Shown here one piece after another: positions 1-12,483 of a stretch of 64,000 nucleotides of DNA; within the stretch, counting starts at the first letter, position 1, and every line of letters begins with the position of its first letter. Under the pieces are notes generated by a model. It was not told the DNA's origin. It did no database searches and saw only the letters and a list, made by a program, of their open reading frames with translations. Location of the stretch: NCBI RefSeq assembly GCF_033958435.1, contig NC_134160.1:9783001-9847000 (forward strand), in the 5' to 3' direction. A program made the translations under genes and the position numbers. The stretch comes from Carettochelys insculpta (Eukaryota > Chordata > Testudines > Carettochelyidae).

Positions 1-959
1 TGATCAGTGCAAGGTCTGGGATTTTGTATTTTCCCCACTGCTCTCAGTAGGTGTAAATGACACATGACGCCGCCTGCTGCTGCTCCCATTGATTGCCTGG
101 GAGCGCTGCCGTTGGCCTCGCGCAGGACGGGCCCCTTACCACGAACAAAGCGATCGTTTCTCCTACGGTAAAAAGCAACAAAAGGAAAAATAATTTTCCC
201 CCTGGGAACGAAGCACTCGCGCAGCAGCGTGGGGGGTGGGAGAGTTTGGCCTTGTCTGCAGATTTGTACCAATTTAATGTCCTTCAAGTGATGGCCCTCA
301 AATACGCAAAGCCTGGCAAAACGCTCCTTCTGTTCAGGGGCTTCGCTGAACACAGCTTGAAGGGATTCCATACGCTAAACAGAATTGAGCATCTCTTCCC
401 TCTGGCTGTGCCCAGGCTGTAACCTACGTCGGCAGAGCTTCCATTGCTCAGGTGTCTAAATCAACTGCTGCTGCAGAAGCTGCGCATTATGCCCGCAGGA
501 GAGCTGCCAGCGCCAACGTAGCTGCTGCTGGAGGTGGTTGTATTATGCTCAGTCCTGCCAGCACTGAGTGTCTTCACCAGACACTGGGTATGGGGACCCT
601 GCTGTAGAGGTGGCCTGAGTGCTTAGAAAGGCTCAGCCTATGCAAAGGCCAATCTTCAGGGAAGCTGCTGCAGTTTTCTTGTGTAGATAAGTACAACGGT
701 TCCTGTGCCTGAGGCCCCCTCCAGACCAGGCTAATGATGGCTTGATTAGCTGAACCATTCTCCCAGCTCTGCTCCCAAGAATGTCTCCTTGTGTGGAGTT
801 GGCTCCAGGCCCTCGGGGGATGACTGCAGCGTTGTTAGGCTGTGAACAAAGATGACCCTCTAGCATTAAGAGGCATCTCTTGAATGCATGTCAATTGATA
901 ATAAATGGTTGCCTTAAAGCAGGGGACTGGACTTCTGAGTTAAATCGACACCTCTGCCA

Positions 960-1085
960 CTGAGGTGCTCTGCAGCCTGGGGCGAGTCACTTATCCTCGC
1001 TGTCTTTTGGGGGTTGGGCAAAACTTTGCTTCTCAGGGATGCTGTGAAGATTCATAGTTGTAAGGGCCTCTGAGATCCTCCAGCC
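960..1085 (+). repeat. MIR-like SINE fragment
   Basis: The order resembles the MIR core: a 'gagtcactta' block, then a region equivalent to 'cctcagtttcc', then 'gggatgctgtgaagattcat' near 1036-1056. It is old and divergent, and the call rests on my memory of the MIR consensus. Confidence 0.4.
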
Positions 1086-1252
1086 AAAGGAGGGATAGAA
1101 GCACAGGCTGCTGTTCGCTTCCATCGCACTTGGAACTTGAAGTCATTTTGGCAGCTTTTTGAAAATGAAGAAAGCACCTTGGTTTTAATGGGGGGGGAGG
1201 ACCTCCCCTGAGCCAACAGTCAGGAGTCACTGGGGAGCAGAGCTGCTTTTAT

Positions 1253-1372
1253 AGTTTAGACTGCAAACTCTTTGGTGCAGGGCTGTCGTTCTGTGCTGTA
1301 TTTGTACAGCACCTAGCACAAGTGGTCCTGCCCCATTGCTGGCTTCCTGAGAATTACTATGGTAGACTAGGA
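1253..1372 (+). repeat. Ancient interspersed repeat tail (GCAAACTCTTTGG / TTTGTACAGCACC type)
   Basis: The blocks CTGCAAACTCTTTGGTGCAG and TTTGTACAGCACCTAGCACA belong to a very common old amniote repeat that carries the phrases 'tgtaagctctttgg' and 'tgtacagcacctagcacaatgg'. I recognise the family but am not sure of its formal class (LINE tail or SINE). Confidence 0.5.
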
Positions 1373-1803
1373 GATGGTTCTGTGAGCTGAGGGCTCTCGA
1401 TCACCAGACAACATATCCAGTAGTAAAGGAATGCTCAGACTTCCCGTTGGTGCTGGGGTTTTGGGGTGGTGGGAGGTGGGGCGGGCAAGAAAGAGAACTT
1501 TCTTGAGTGAGCCCCTGAGCCTGTGTTGAAATATCAGTATAAATAAGTCCCCTGGTGTGTCTCTGTGTAACCCACCAGAGGGTTGGGAGGAGCGCTCCTC
1601 AGGTGATTGTTAAACGCTTTGCTGGCCTCGTGGTTACCCTAACTCCCCATTCGTTTCAGGAGCCACTTCAAAATTTTCCATCTTTGGCTTTTTAAACGTG
1701 ATGTGGACTTTTCTCCTGCTGGCCTCACGGGCCCTCATTCTGGCTTTACACTCACCTGTGCTCTGTGCAGTCCCACCCTCCCTGAGTGTCTTTGGCTCTC
1801 CTG

Positions 1804-2513
1804 GGCTGCGTCTACACGTGCACGCTACTTCGAAGTAGCAGCAGTAACTTCGAAATAGCGCCCGTCACGTCTACACGTGTTGGGCGCTATTTCGAAGTTG
1901 AAATCGACGTTAGGCGGCGAGACGTCGAAGTCGCTAACCCCATGAGCGGATGGGAATAGCGCCCTACTTCGACGTTCAACATCGAAGTAGGGACGTGTAG
2001 ACGATCCGCGTCCCGCAACATCGAAATAGCGGGGTCCTCCATGGCGGCCATCAGCTGGGGGGTTGAGAGATACTCTCTCTCCAGCCCTTGCGGGGCTCTG
2101 TGGTCACCGTGGGCAGCAGCCCTTAGCCCAGGGCTTCTGGCTGCTGCTGCTGCAGCTGGGGGTCCGTGCTGCATATACAGGGTCTGCAAGTAGTTGTTGG
2201 CTCTGTGTATCTTGCACTGTTTAATGAAAGTGTGTCTGGGAGGGGCCCTTTAAGGGAGCGACTTGCTGTTGAGTCCGCCCCGTGACCCTGTCTGCAGCTG
2301 TGCCTGGCTCCCTTATTTCGATGTGTGCTACTTTGGCGTGTAGACGTTCCCTCGCTGTGCCTATTTCGATGTTGGGCTGAGCAACGTCGAAGTTGAACAT
2401 CGACGTTGCCAGCCCTGGAGGACGTGTAGACGTTATTCATCGAAATAGCCTATTTCGATGTCGCAACATCGAAATAAGCTATTTCGAAGTTGGGTGCACG
2501 TGTAGACGTAGCC
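1804..2513. mobile_element. 710-bp TIR element, copy A (non-autonomous DNA transposon)
   Basis: It begins GGCTGCGTCTACACGTGCAC and its right end is the near-complement, GTGCACGTGTAGACGTAGCC, so the terminal inverted repeats are long and continue inward through TTCGAA blocks. The interior holds scattered CGAAGT/ATCGAA motifs and no transposase reading frame. A possible 3-bp duplication CTG flanks it (1801-1803 and 2514-2516). It matches copy C at 61057-61766 at all but two of 710 positions and copy B at 54145-54853 much less well. The superfamily cannot be assigned because the other copies show no clear target duplication. Confidence 0.85.
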
Positions 2514-2575
2514 CTGAAGTCCCTGACTTCACTGGCCTGTGCCTTGTAAGCTCTTGCTCTGTGTATTGTATGGTC

Positions 2576-2668
2576 TAGATGGTCTAGACAGTGCTGGGTC
2601 CTGCCGTGAAGACTGGACTTGATGACCTCTCGAGGTCCCTTCCGGTTCTAGTGTTCTAGGATTCCATG
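2576..2668 (+). mobile_element. CR1 LINE 3'-end fragment
   Basis: The phrase 'gactggacttgatgacctct' followed by 'gaggtcccttcc' and 'ttctaggattcc' is the typical 3' end of CR1 elements of birds and reptiles. Only about 90 bases remain, as expected for 5'-truncated CR1 insertions. Confidence 0.8.
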
Positions 2669-2834
2669 ACTGTAACAAGATGCTGATTGCCGCTGTGTGT
2701 CATAGGCCCTGCACTGCTAATGTGAGTCCTGTGCTGCTCATATTTAATGTAGCTCAAGCGGCAGTGGCTTGTGCCTTCAGAGCACAAGTCTGATTTCTGA
2801 ACCTGCTGCAGCCATGAAGTTCCAAGTAGTCATG

Positions 2835-2985
2835 GCCTAGGGCAGGCCTGCTGATGGAGGCAATGGGGGGACAACAGGGGCAACTGACCCCTCCCCCAGC
2901 AATTCAGAAGGGCAAGACGCTCCCAGCTGTTACTGCTGCAGCTACTGCATTAGCGGTGGCAGCCAGAGCCCCGAGCCCATTAAAT
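2835..2985. repeat. Dispersed 'caactgacccc..agcaattcagaagggc' repeat
   Basis: A GC-rich block with the order 'ggggcaactgacccct', 'agcaattcagaagggc', 'cagccagagccc'. Similar phrases recur near 10120-10210, 11985-12060 and 33890-33960, so this is an interspersed repeat of unknown class. No terminal repeats were identified. Confidence 0.45.
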
Positions 2986-4879
2986 TGTCACCAGAGCCCT
3001 GTGTGACAGACACTGGGTGGTGCTGGGATCGGAGGGGGAGGGGAGGCTACCCACAGCGCACCCCTTCCATGAGAGTCACCCTGCCTTGTCCAGGGACCCG
3101 GCCAGTCTGTGGGCCCCACTGACCTAAGGAGAGCACTAGGTGGAGAGATGTGCTCCGTACTCGAGTAGGCCCTGCTCCCCGAGTCTCTGAGCTGCACTGT
3201 CTTTCCAGCAGGCTCTCCTATACCATGTGACCCACTGAGTGACTCGGTTCATGCTGTGGTGGAGGATTGGCACAGAGTAAAATGTCCCCTCCTTGGACAA
3301 GCACCTCCGTGCTTTGTGGAGCAGCAGGACAATAGTCTTTCCCACTGATTTAGCCTTTTTTCATCCTTACGACTGATTCTACCCTGGCTCTGAGCTGTTT
3401 CCTTTAAGTGGTCGTTGTTGGGTCGTTCTGGTGGTTCACCTGCTTCTCGCTGTACCATGAGGGAAACTAGGGGTGTGCAGGGAGGTGCCGCAGAACCGCT
3501 CAGCGCCTGGCCTAGTGCCCAGGGTCCCTCTGCTGCTAGCTCCACGCCCAAGGTCCTGGCAGCTGTCCCGCTCACCGGAGTCTCAGCCCTGTGAACCAGG
3601 GGACCCTGCTTCAGCTCAGATGCTGGGGATTCTGCTGCCAGATCCAGGTCCCAGCCGCTGACTGCATGTGCCAGGGCGTTGCTGGGGGGGGGACAGAGGT
3701 GAAGGGAGGTGTCAGCACCCCCACTCTTAAAAATGTTCCGGTGCCACTGAACGTGGGTGTGGCCGTTCCATCCTGGAAGTTACACAGGGTGAAGTAAGTG
3801 CTGATATGCATCAGGGCTCCCTCCCAGTAGAGTTCATCTCTCCTTGGTGGTGGTAGCAGTATGCTTGGGAGAGGAAGGGTCCAGAACAGGCAATCCCTGG
3901 CAAGTGGCGATGGGCATTCAGCCAACCAGAAAGTCCTTGCACGTGTTCACAAGCAGGACCTGCAGAAGTTCCCTTCTCAAGGGAGAGGGGCTTTAAAATG
4001 ACTTAGCGTCATCAGCTGTTAACCTTTGCAACTTAGACAATGCTGGAAAAGTCCTCGGTGCTCTACAAAACACGAATAGGACACACCCTCTCTCCTGCAG
4101 AGCGTGAGGTCCTCTTGGCCTGGCCTCCCCAGTTGCTCAGGCAAGGGTGCCCATGCTGGACGGCAGGTCCTGTGGGGGATAAGAACTGGCAGCCTGTTGC
4201 CAAGAGAGGGAGAAGAGGATGGGAGGAGGCTTTAGGGTGAGGTGTTAGAAGAGGAGGATGAGGACAGATTTAAGGGGTAGGTGGAAATGAGGACAAAGTG
4301 TTTGAGGTTGACGCTAAGGGGAAAGGTGGCAAAGAAGCCAGTTATCGGCTATGTGAGATGGTGGGTGGGACAGGGAGGAAAGGAAATGTTGGTGGCCTGT
4401 ACCAGGGGGTTCTGGGATCCTACCCATGAGGAGAGCAGCAGATTGGTGGAGGAGAGCCCAGGCAGAGCTTTGCCTTACCAAGGAGCTGGGTGCGGCAGGA
4501 TGCAGAGGACGGGGAGGTAGATCTAGGAAGTACATTCACTGAGGTGAGGGCTGGAAGAGTGGGAGCAGCTGATGTCCCCTAAGTAGAGGGAGGAGTCTGA
4601 GGACAGAGCCCTAAAGGACCCCAACAGACACAGGAGGGAAGGAAGTAAAGGCAGTTCTAAGGCGGCTCCCCCTTCCTGGCTGACAGCAAGGAGAAGAGTT
4701 ACCATTGCTGAAGGCACCAAGGATATGGACTGGGCCGGTTTGACCAGCTCCATGGGCTGAGGCTCTGTCCGGGCAGCTGTGGCGATGCTGGTGCTGGCCC
4801 ATGGAACAGCCTCCCTTGCACGTTGATGCTGAAATGTAACAAGGATTCTTTAACTGTCTCAATTACCTATTGGACTCAG

Positions 4880-5900
4880 GAGCAAAGCACATCTGTGAAA
4901 TCGGGGTGTGACCCTCTTCCCCGCAGGGCGAGCAGAGCGCGACCTCCCCCTTTGACCTCCCGAGTGGGCGGGGCGTGGGAGAGCCCCAGGACTTTGCTTT
5001 TTCCCAATATGACCTTCCAAAGACACCAGGCCACTAAAAAGAGCAGAGCACGTCCTGGGCAGGAGCCGCAGGCGGTGGGTGAGAACTGACCTGGCACGCA
5101 GCGGGCAGGGGGCATCGCAGCAGAGGGGCGTTTGGCTGGTGACCAAAGGAAAGGGGGCTCTCGTGGGGGCCTTGCTGGGAAAATGGGAGCGCAGAGGTTT
5201 GGCCGGAGCTCCTCGCACAGGCCCGGGCGTGAAAGCCACCCCCTTCCTGGCCAAGCAGGGGCGCGAGAGGGGCAGGGGGCTGGCGGGGAGGAAATGGCAG
5301 GGGTGAGGGCTGCACGCGCTCTGCCTCACGCACAACCAGGCGCTGAGGGCAGCTCGGCCTTTAACACGCGGCTTCCCAGTGTCCATTTCAGCTTCCCTCC
5401 CCCCATGGAGACCCTGGAACTCCTGGAATTTGACCAGCGGGAGCAGTGGACAGGGACAGCTCTTTGTTCTCCTGGTCCAGCCTTGGTGACTAAAAGCAGA
5501 GCCCCTCCCCTCCCCCCTTCCAGTATCTCTCTAGGCTCCTGCTTCTCCTCCCCCTTTTTGGGGGGTGGAGAGAGAGTGGATGAGGCCTGGGAATGTTCCT
5601 GCTTTGTGTGTGGTGTGGGGCAGGCGAGAGGAGGAGGAGGGGGCGTTGGGCCCCTTCCTTTCAGATGCAGGAGGTATGCAGCTAATTCAATGGGCTTCAC
5701 TTTGATTACCTATCTGATAACAGAGGAATTTGAACAATGTGTGTGTTTTGGGAAGGGGGGAGGGGGATGCTCGGAGGACCACCAGCCTCTCTGCAGCTCA
5801 CTTCAAAAGGCCCAGGCAGGGAGGGGATGGAGGGGCTGAGCCCCTGCCTGCCTGCCCTGTTATTTCTCTCCCTTCCCCAGGGAGAGGGGTTTCCTTTGCC
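4880..5900. other. GC- and CpG-enriched segment within the LIN28A intron
   Basis: This kilobase is richer in CG dinucleotides and in long stop-free frames on both strands than the rest of the intron. It may be a regulatory island or alternative promoter, or simply GC-rich intron. The long frames (235 codons on + at 5132-5839; 175 on - at 4859-5386) lack recognisable domains, are proline, glycine and arginine biased and overlap each other, so I do not call genes. No TATA box or clear splice-bounded exon was seen. Confidence 0.4.
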
Positions 5901-6227
5901 TTTTGTTGGGGGTTTGCCGTTTATCTCCAGCAGGCCTGGAAAATAAACAGCAATATGTCACGTTTCGGATGGCTCTTCCTCCTCCTTCAGCACAAGGGGT
6001 GCTGCTGAAATGCAGCCACCTCTGGAGGCTAGTGCCCCGCGCAACATGGTAATGAAGGGGAATTACAGCCGAGGACGCTGAGGCAAGCCTCGGTCAGGAG
6101 ACAAGTGAGGGGGACATAGCAGATGGAACCCCCAGTGGTTGGTGGTTTTCTGATGGTCTCCTGGGAGGATCTGCAGTGCAGCAAGCTGTGGAGAGATCCG
6201 GGTTGCCAGCTCTGCTGCTGTTTGTTC

Positions 6228-6335
6228 AAGTTACTGTGCCCCCTGCCTCAGTTTTCCCACCTGTAAAAAGGGGATAAACCCAGGCTCCAAGGTTGTTATG
6301 AGGCCAACATTAATAATTGTGATGTATGTTGATGC
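6228..6335 (+). repeat. MIR-like SINE fragment
   Basis: The phrases 'cctcagttttcccacctgta' and 'aaaaggggataa', then 'aaggttgttatgaggc', follow the order of the MIR core. It is an old copy. Confidence 0.6.
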
Positions 6336-7911
6336 CTTGTAGTTGGAGGGATCCAAAAAGTGGATCAGCGACTTAAATGAATAATGCAACTTGTGTAGTG
6401 AAGTTACCTTCTGACCAGTATTCCCCAAAAGCTGAGTGCTTGGGTGTCTGCCCAGGAGAGAGTCAGGTGCTGCCCAGCTGATTAGCAGAGTCCCCAAAGC
6501 TGCCCACAGCCATCCACACATGCCTCAGTGCACATAACAAAGTTTATTCCACACATGGATGGAAAAAAATCAGAGGGGACACTGTTTCTGACCCCAGGTG
6601 TCAATCAGCTTCTGCCCTGAAGCATGAAGATTGACAGTCCTAGAGATTTTTTTCTTGGCTAGTGTAAACACAGAGGCTGTTCCCTCTCATATCAACATCT
6701 AAAGATAAAGGTCTGGCCTTTGTGTGAGCGTTCATCTCAAAGAGTCTTCCTAGGCAATGGTTCCCATCACCTATTACTGAAATGCGTCTACTTCTGGGGT
6801 GGAAGGAATGCAGCATGTGCTCAACACAGCCACACCAGGCAGTTTGGGGCAGGAAGTGAAGGCATCATTTCCTCACTGGTGCCACGCAGGATGTAATTGC
6901 CCAAATTGGAGTCTGTGATGGACATCCCAGAACTCCCAAAGAGGGAGGTGAAATCGACAATGATTGTTAAGCTCGTGGGGGTGATTTCCAAAGCAGGGGA
7001 AAGGGACGTGAATGACTGCTGGTTCCGGCTCTGTTCCTGGCCCTGCACTTGAGCTCTGTTCCTGGCCCAGAATGATCGCTGGGCCTGGCATGTTACATGG
7101 GACCCCCACCAGGTCCCCACTCCCAGCTGTGAATGATTGCTGGGGATGGTGGGATAGGTGAGGCTCTGCTCTACCCATACACGTGGGGCTCCACCGCTGG
7201 CCCCAGCTGCCAGACCCACACCCAAAGATCCCCAATCCCAGCCCCCTAACCTCTGTCCACATTACACTCTCCCCCCACCCGAGCCAAGACTTCTGGCTCT
7301 AGGGGGCAGTGGAGGGCACAGACAGGGAAGGGAAGGTTCAACTCCCCATTATAAAAAGTATTCCAGTGCCACGGGCTGGTTGATGCAAGTTCATGGGAGG
7401 GAGCTTGATACTTTACTAAGCACTCTGCGTTTGTATGAGTGTGTTGTTGGAGCCTCTTTGTGCTGCAGGTAGATCTGGCTTTGGGTTTGCCTGGTGTCCC
7501 CAGGGTGAGATGTTAATTTCCTTTTCCAGCTCATGGAGGTGCTGGCTGTGACCAGCGAGCAGCGTGCATCCCTTCCTGGAGTAACAGGTGACCCGAGTGG
7601 TTTGCAGCCCTGGTCCCTGCCTCTGTGATGGTGGCTCTGTGAATTGGATCCGGTGAGAAGCCTTTGTCCCTCTAAAGGGGATCTCACCCACCTATGAGCT
7701 CCTCGGCCAGCCTGGTGAGCCACCCCCAGGCCACAAATGGGTCTAAATTCCCTCCTAATGCCTGCTTCTGTGGCACCAAGTATGTCTCTGTCCATGGATA
7801 CTGCCTTGATTATTGCCAGGAGGGTTTCCAAGCATCAGCTTTGGAATGGGGCATTGTCAGAGGAATCTGGAGAGAGGACAAGCTGGGGAAAAAGCCATGG
7901 GCAGGGGTCAG

Positions 7912-8542
7912 CAACCAAAATATCAAGAAGAGCCATTTTTTCCGAATTTGGTGAACAACTCAATCATTCAAGAGCCACAATGCATGTGAATACGAGACAG
8001 TCCCTAATATAAATAACATCAAACCCTACTTTTTGTAACCCCTATTTTGAGAATGGCGCGCACACCATGATTTGTAATGCGATACATGTGGATGTTCACA
8101 AACTTTTTACATGGTCCATTTCCTCATGCTGTACATGTGGGTGTTTGCACCACTGTCTTCCTGACTTTCGCTCCTGAGCTTACGTTAATGATGCCAATTT
8201 TGCTTCCTCTTTAATTTGTTTTCTTTCTTAAAACGCATGTTGCCCTTCACAGCAGGAATGCCACAAGCTGCCTTTTCCTTTCAAAATCAAGACTGTATTA
8301 GCAACACGATCAAAACACAGATACAGTATCATATCCCACAATGCACATGTTAAAGGGGGAGTTATCCAAAGATGTGAGGTCACAGATAGTTTGATATTTA
8401 AGTATGAGTTGTTCATTGTTGGGCTTGTAGCCATTGACCATTTTTTACAAATGATTGAGAGTTTGTGTTTTTTTTTACTTTGCAATTATAGCACTGGGAG
8501 CCAGAAACAAGTCCTGAAAGAGCCGCAGGTTGTAGATCCCTG
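7912..8542. mobile_element. hAT-like DNA transposon remnant
   Basis: The left end CAGGGGTCAGCAACC and the right end GGTTGTAGATCCCTG are imperfect inverted repeats of the common hAT terminus CAGGGGTCnnCAACC. The flanking octamers GCCATGGG (7904-7911) and GCGGTGGG (8543-8550) agree at 6 of 8 positions, consistent with an aged 8-bp target duplication. The interior keeps 'aagagcca' at the left and 'agagccgcagg' at the right. No transposase remains. Confidence 0.75.
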
Positions 8543-10383
8543 GCGGTGGGGAAAGAGTGGCAGGAGATTGGGGTTGGAGACATGAGAATCACAGTAGAAA
8601 AGATTAAATGTTCTTTTGAACTTGGAGGATACTTCTTTTAGTCCAAAGCCCATCCTGACCTCAACCTTCCCTTTCCCATTGTGTCCCCAACACCCCAACA
8701 GTCCTATCCTGGCCAAATAGCTCCAAAGAACTAGCTTAAAAAAATCTCTCTTCCTCCTGATTTTAGTAGTTTTTCCACATTCAAGCCATTGCCACCCTAT
8801 GCCAAGAGCTGGGGCAGGGGAAACGGCCGCAGGGCAAGGTGGTTTTGTGTGGGGATGGGGAGAGGAAACGATGTGAATTCTCTCCCCTTAAATACACCCT
8901 CTAAATGTGGACATTTTCCTACAGTCAGCAAAGCCTGGGCTGTGGGAGATCACATGACCTGGGTTACTGAGTAACAGATGAATGGTGGGAATGCTCCATT
9001 CTTAAAAAAGAAAAAATCTTGTTCCAAAGAGCAGCATGTGGACCAGATGGGCAGGCAGGGAGTAAGACTCTGCTGTAGGGAGAGGGGAACTGCCTGAACA
9101 GGGCTTGGGAAGGGCCAGACACAATGCTGTTGTGGGTTAAGGGGAGCTGCTAAAATGCTGTGCAAGTTATTTTAACTCCCCTCCACCATCCCAAAAAGAT
9201 TGCAAAGTAGCTCTTTACTCACCCATCCCCCTCCCCAAAATCTGACATTGCCAGATGGATGCGTAAATATCTCCTGGACCCACATAGACTCTTAGCAGTA
9301 GCCTGATGTGGTCTGATGGGCTCTCTGGTGTGGACCAGCAGGAGGTAGACTTGTGCGGCTGAGAATACCATGCCAGTTTTGTCCAAGGTGCTCCAATGCA
9401 AAAGCAGAACAATGCCTGCATTCCTCTAGCTAGAACTGCTCATGATCTTGTTGTGCGGGAATGGATAAAACTCAAGGGGAATTACTTCCACACTGTTAAT
9501 TTTTTGATTTGCCATCAGCCAAACGGCTGAAATGGAGTCTCGAATCAGATTCTTCTGTTTGGTTTCACTGACCACTGAAGGGACCTAGTCTTGTCCAACT
9601 GAGAGGCTGCCTCTCTGCTACTCCATCTGTGTCACACCACCAGCATAGACTCTCCTGACTTGAATAGGTGTGGGCTTAGTGCAAGCTATTGTTTAGTTAA
9701 ATTGTCTATGGAACTCTGCTGGAAAGGACAGCTATAATTCAGGTTTTGCTGTGCTCCTGAGCATCTCTCTGTAAAACTGTGGGGTAAAAGGACCACAGAG
9801 TTGGGACACATTGAATAAATTCCTTTTGTAGCACCCCTGTCAGGTCATATTGGAAAACTGCAGCTTCGCAGGTCCTTGTAAAGTTTGTTTTTATTGTTCC
9901 AGCCCACTAAGAAACTGCTCAGGGAAACCTCAGCAAATATGTCCCTTACAAACCTGCAATCAGGCTGTTCATTGATGATTTTCAACAATCTATGAAGCTT
10001 AATTGTAAAATATAGTTTTGTCCCAAGTGCCACAGGTTTTGCCTAAAGTACAGAAAGAAGCGTTGAACTGTGAGTGGCTGTTGTATCTTCCTACAGTGTA
10101 CGCAATGTAGGTGCACCCACCAAGTGCAGGGCAAAGAGGGCAGTTGTCCCAGGCCCTTTGAAATGCTGCAGCAGGAGCTGACACTTGGGCCCTGACCCTT
10201 GTGGGGCCGGGAGCCAGCCCTGGGCCCACAGTGGCTGTCAGCCCCCTGAGTGTAAGAGCTCCGAATAAGCATCCTGCATGCGGACTGTATTCTACAGATG
10301 CAGGGTCTGATCCTGTAAGCTACTGGAAACCCACGATTCCAGCTGACATCTGGAGTCTTTGGAATCCTGTGGCATTGCACCTT

Positions 10384-10690
10384 AGGTCGTGTCTCTACTT
10401 CCAGGAGAACTGTGCTGCAGTGATCAATCCCCCCAGGGTTGATTTAGCGGGTCTACCCAAGGCCCACTAAATCAACCACTGATCACTGTCTTTGACTCTG
10501 GCACTTCACCACGAGACCAAGAATCATAAGAGAAGTCCATGAGAGATTTTCTCCCGTACATGTACACGCGTACGCACATACACACCCCTCTGTGGACATC
10601 TCATGGCAACTCAACTTAAGGTACCTTGACTTCAGCTATGGTATTCACATAGCTGGAGTTATGTGCCTAAGGTCAGGCCCCTTGCAGGGG
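10384..10690. mobile_element. Fold-back DNA element remnant
   Basis: It starts 'ggtcgtgtctctact' and contains 'ttgatttagcgggtctac' facing 'cccactaaatcaacc', and 'cttcagctatggtattcac' facing 'atagctggagtt', so it is a chain of nested inverted repeats. Such elements are common in turtle DNA. The right boundary is uncertain. Confidence 0.55.
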
Positions 10691-11029
10691 GTGAAATTTC
10701 ATAAGGTGGGTGCAGCACAGTCAGCTGCTGAGTCTCAAACTCATCCATCTCATTAAAAAGGTTGAAATCGGTTACTGTTTTTATGTCCGTGTATTCATAT
10801 TGATATACTGATTCATAAAAAAATTTGACATGCTGCAGATTTACTTTCTTACACACGCCAAAAGGGGGTTCATCTGAACAAGTTCCTTATTCCTGGTCTA
10901 ATGTGCAGAGGTCATGGCCAAAGCCCTCGGCAGAGTGGAGGGTTCTCCACAGAAAGTGGTGATAGGAAGGTATTCAGTTTTTTTGTTTAAATCCTTAAAA
11001 ATTTCCCACTGTAGCTTCAATTTCTCTTT

Positions 11030-11418
11030 GGGTTTGTCTACACAACCACCTTCTTCTGAAGGAAAATGGTAATTAGGGTGTTGGGAGTTTACTAATGAAG
11101 TGCTGCCATACATAGGAAGCACTTCGTTGAGCAAATTCCCCCCCATGGCAACTTCGAAGTTTTAAACTTCAAAGTACCGGCACGTGTCCAGCTGCAGCTC
11201 ACCCGCCGGTACTTCGAAGTCCCTTTACTCTTCAAAATTTTGAGGAAAATTACTCAAAATTTTGAGCCATGGCTCAAAACTTTAAAACTTCAAAGTTGCC
11301 GTGGGGGGGAATTTACTTAATGAAGTGCTGCTTATGCATGGCAGCACATCATTAGTAAACTCCCAACACCCTAATTACCATCCTTCCTTCGAAGGAAGGT
11401 GGTCGTGTAGACAAGCCC
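11030..11418. mobile_element. Fold-back MITE, about 390 bp
   Basis: The left end GGGTTTGTCTACACAACCAC mirrors the right end, which reads GTGGTCGTGTAGACAAGCCC. Further in, 'taattagggtgttgggagtt' is complementary to 'aactcccaacaccctaatta', so the whole element can fold on itself. There is no coding capacity. The outer sequence GTCTACAC is shared with the TTCGAA-rich families at 1804, 18658 and 35188. Confidence 0.85.
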
Positions 11419-12483
11419 TTAGCTTTCTCTCCCACTCCCCCTGCCTCCTTTAGCCACTCTGTGCATCACTCACTTTTCTCTTTGGTGCCATAACTGGCAC
11501 TGAATTACTACTGCAATTTCGCACCCAGTCATCGTTTTTACTAGAGTGCGCTGAAAAAGTGTCGTCAGACTGTCTCCTTGGGCTGGTGAATCTGCAAAAC
11601 TAAATCCGCGAATAACGAGGGCGACCTGCATAGTGCATATGTGTGGGGGAGGAAATCTCTCATGGAGTTCTGTTATGGTTCTCGTTCTGGTGGAGTGCCA
11701 GAATTGAAGAGAGCGATCAGTGGCTGATTTATCTTCCTGTTGATCTACTTTATAATTCTATGGTGAAAACAAGAACATGGGCAATTGTTCAGGCCTAGTG
11801 CACTGTCACAATCTGGTATTTTTAGGTCTGATTTTGCAAGCCAAGTGAAACTTGGGGTCTGCAGGAGAAATCGAACCCTTGGAAGGGGACAGTCATCTGG
11901 AAAGGCTGAAGTGTATCTTCCGTGTAGCTTCCAGGAGTGTAACTGGGGCAGTAAGCACTCTGTCATCCCTGTTCAGGTCCCCCAACAAGTCGGGGGGGCA
12001 AAGAAAGCAATTGCCCCAGGGCTCAGCGATTAAAACGTGGCAGCCAGAGCTCTGGGTCGTTTAAGTCCCACTTGGAGCACTGCTTTGCACAGCTCTGAAA
12101 GCATGGAGGACAGCCAGCCCTCAGCACCTCCAGACCACAGTGCTGGGATTCCCGCCTCCTCCAGCACTGTGATCCAGTAGTGCTGAGGGCTGCATGCCCC
12201 TGGCCCCTCCCCTTCTGACTGAGCCCCGCCCTCTCTGACCACAGCCCCACCCCATCTTGCCCACGGGCCCATGGAATCTGTCAGGCCCTGCCCACCCCCA
12301 TCCTCTTGTCTGTCTCTTGTCCATCCATCCATCCTTTATCAAGCTCTGCAGTAGAAGGAGGAGACCTCCCTTCTTGCAGTGATACTCCACCTTGGTGCAC
12401 ATAGTTCTTTCCACTGTGCCACAGGAAACTGGGTCATTTTGCCATGTCTAACTAACCCTTTTCTCCCTGCTCTGGCCTCCTAG

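Larger units (their letters stand above)
1..12483 (+). other. LIN28A: LIN28A intron 2, 3' part (inferred), with interspersed repeats
   Basis: This stretch precedes a good 3' splice site (pyrimidine-rich tract, then CTCCTAG ending at 12483) of a LIN28A exon that starts in the middle of the cold-shock domain. In mammals the intron before that exon is by far the longest of the gene, so placing the whole stretch inside it is reasonable. I looked in all frames for the cold-shock exon 2 (RNP1 FGFLSM, RNP2 VFVHQ) and did not find it. Contents include a 710-bp TIR element, CR1 and MIR pieces, a hAT-like element, several fold-back elements and a GC-rich segment at about 4900-5900. Nothing else looks coding. 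Confidence 0.7.

Noticed and set aside
93..422. 109-codon open frame at the window start
   Set aside because: No recognisable domain, no splice or promoter context; probably chance.
1887..2440. Open frames repeated at 61140-61693 (identical or nearly identical proteins on the minus strand)
   Set aside because: Both lie inside copies A and C of the TIR element; the similarity is explained by the repeat and the frames do not resemble a transposase.
5132..5839. 235-codon open frame on the plus strand
   Set aside because: GC-rich low-complexity translation with overlapping frames on the other strand; no domain and no splice context.
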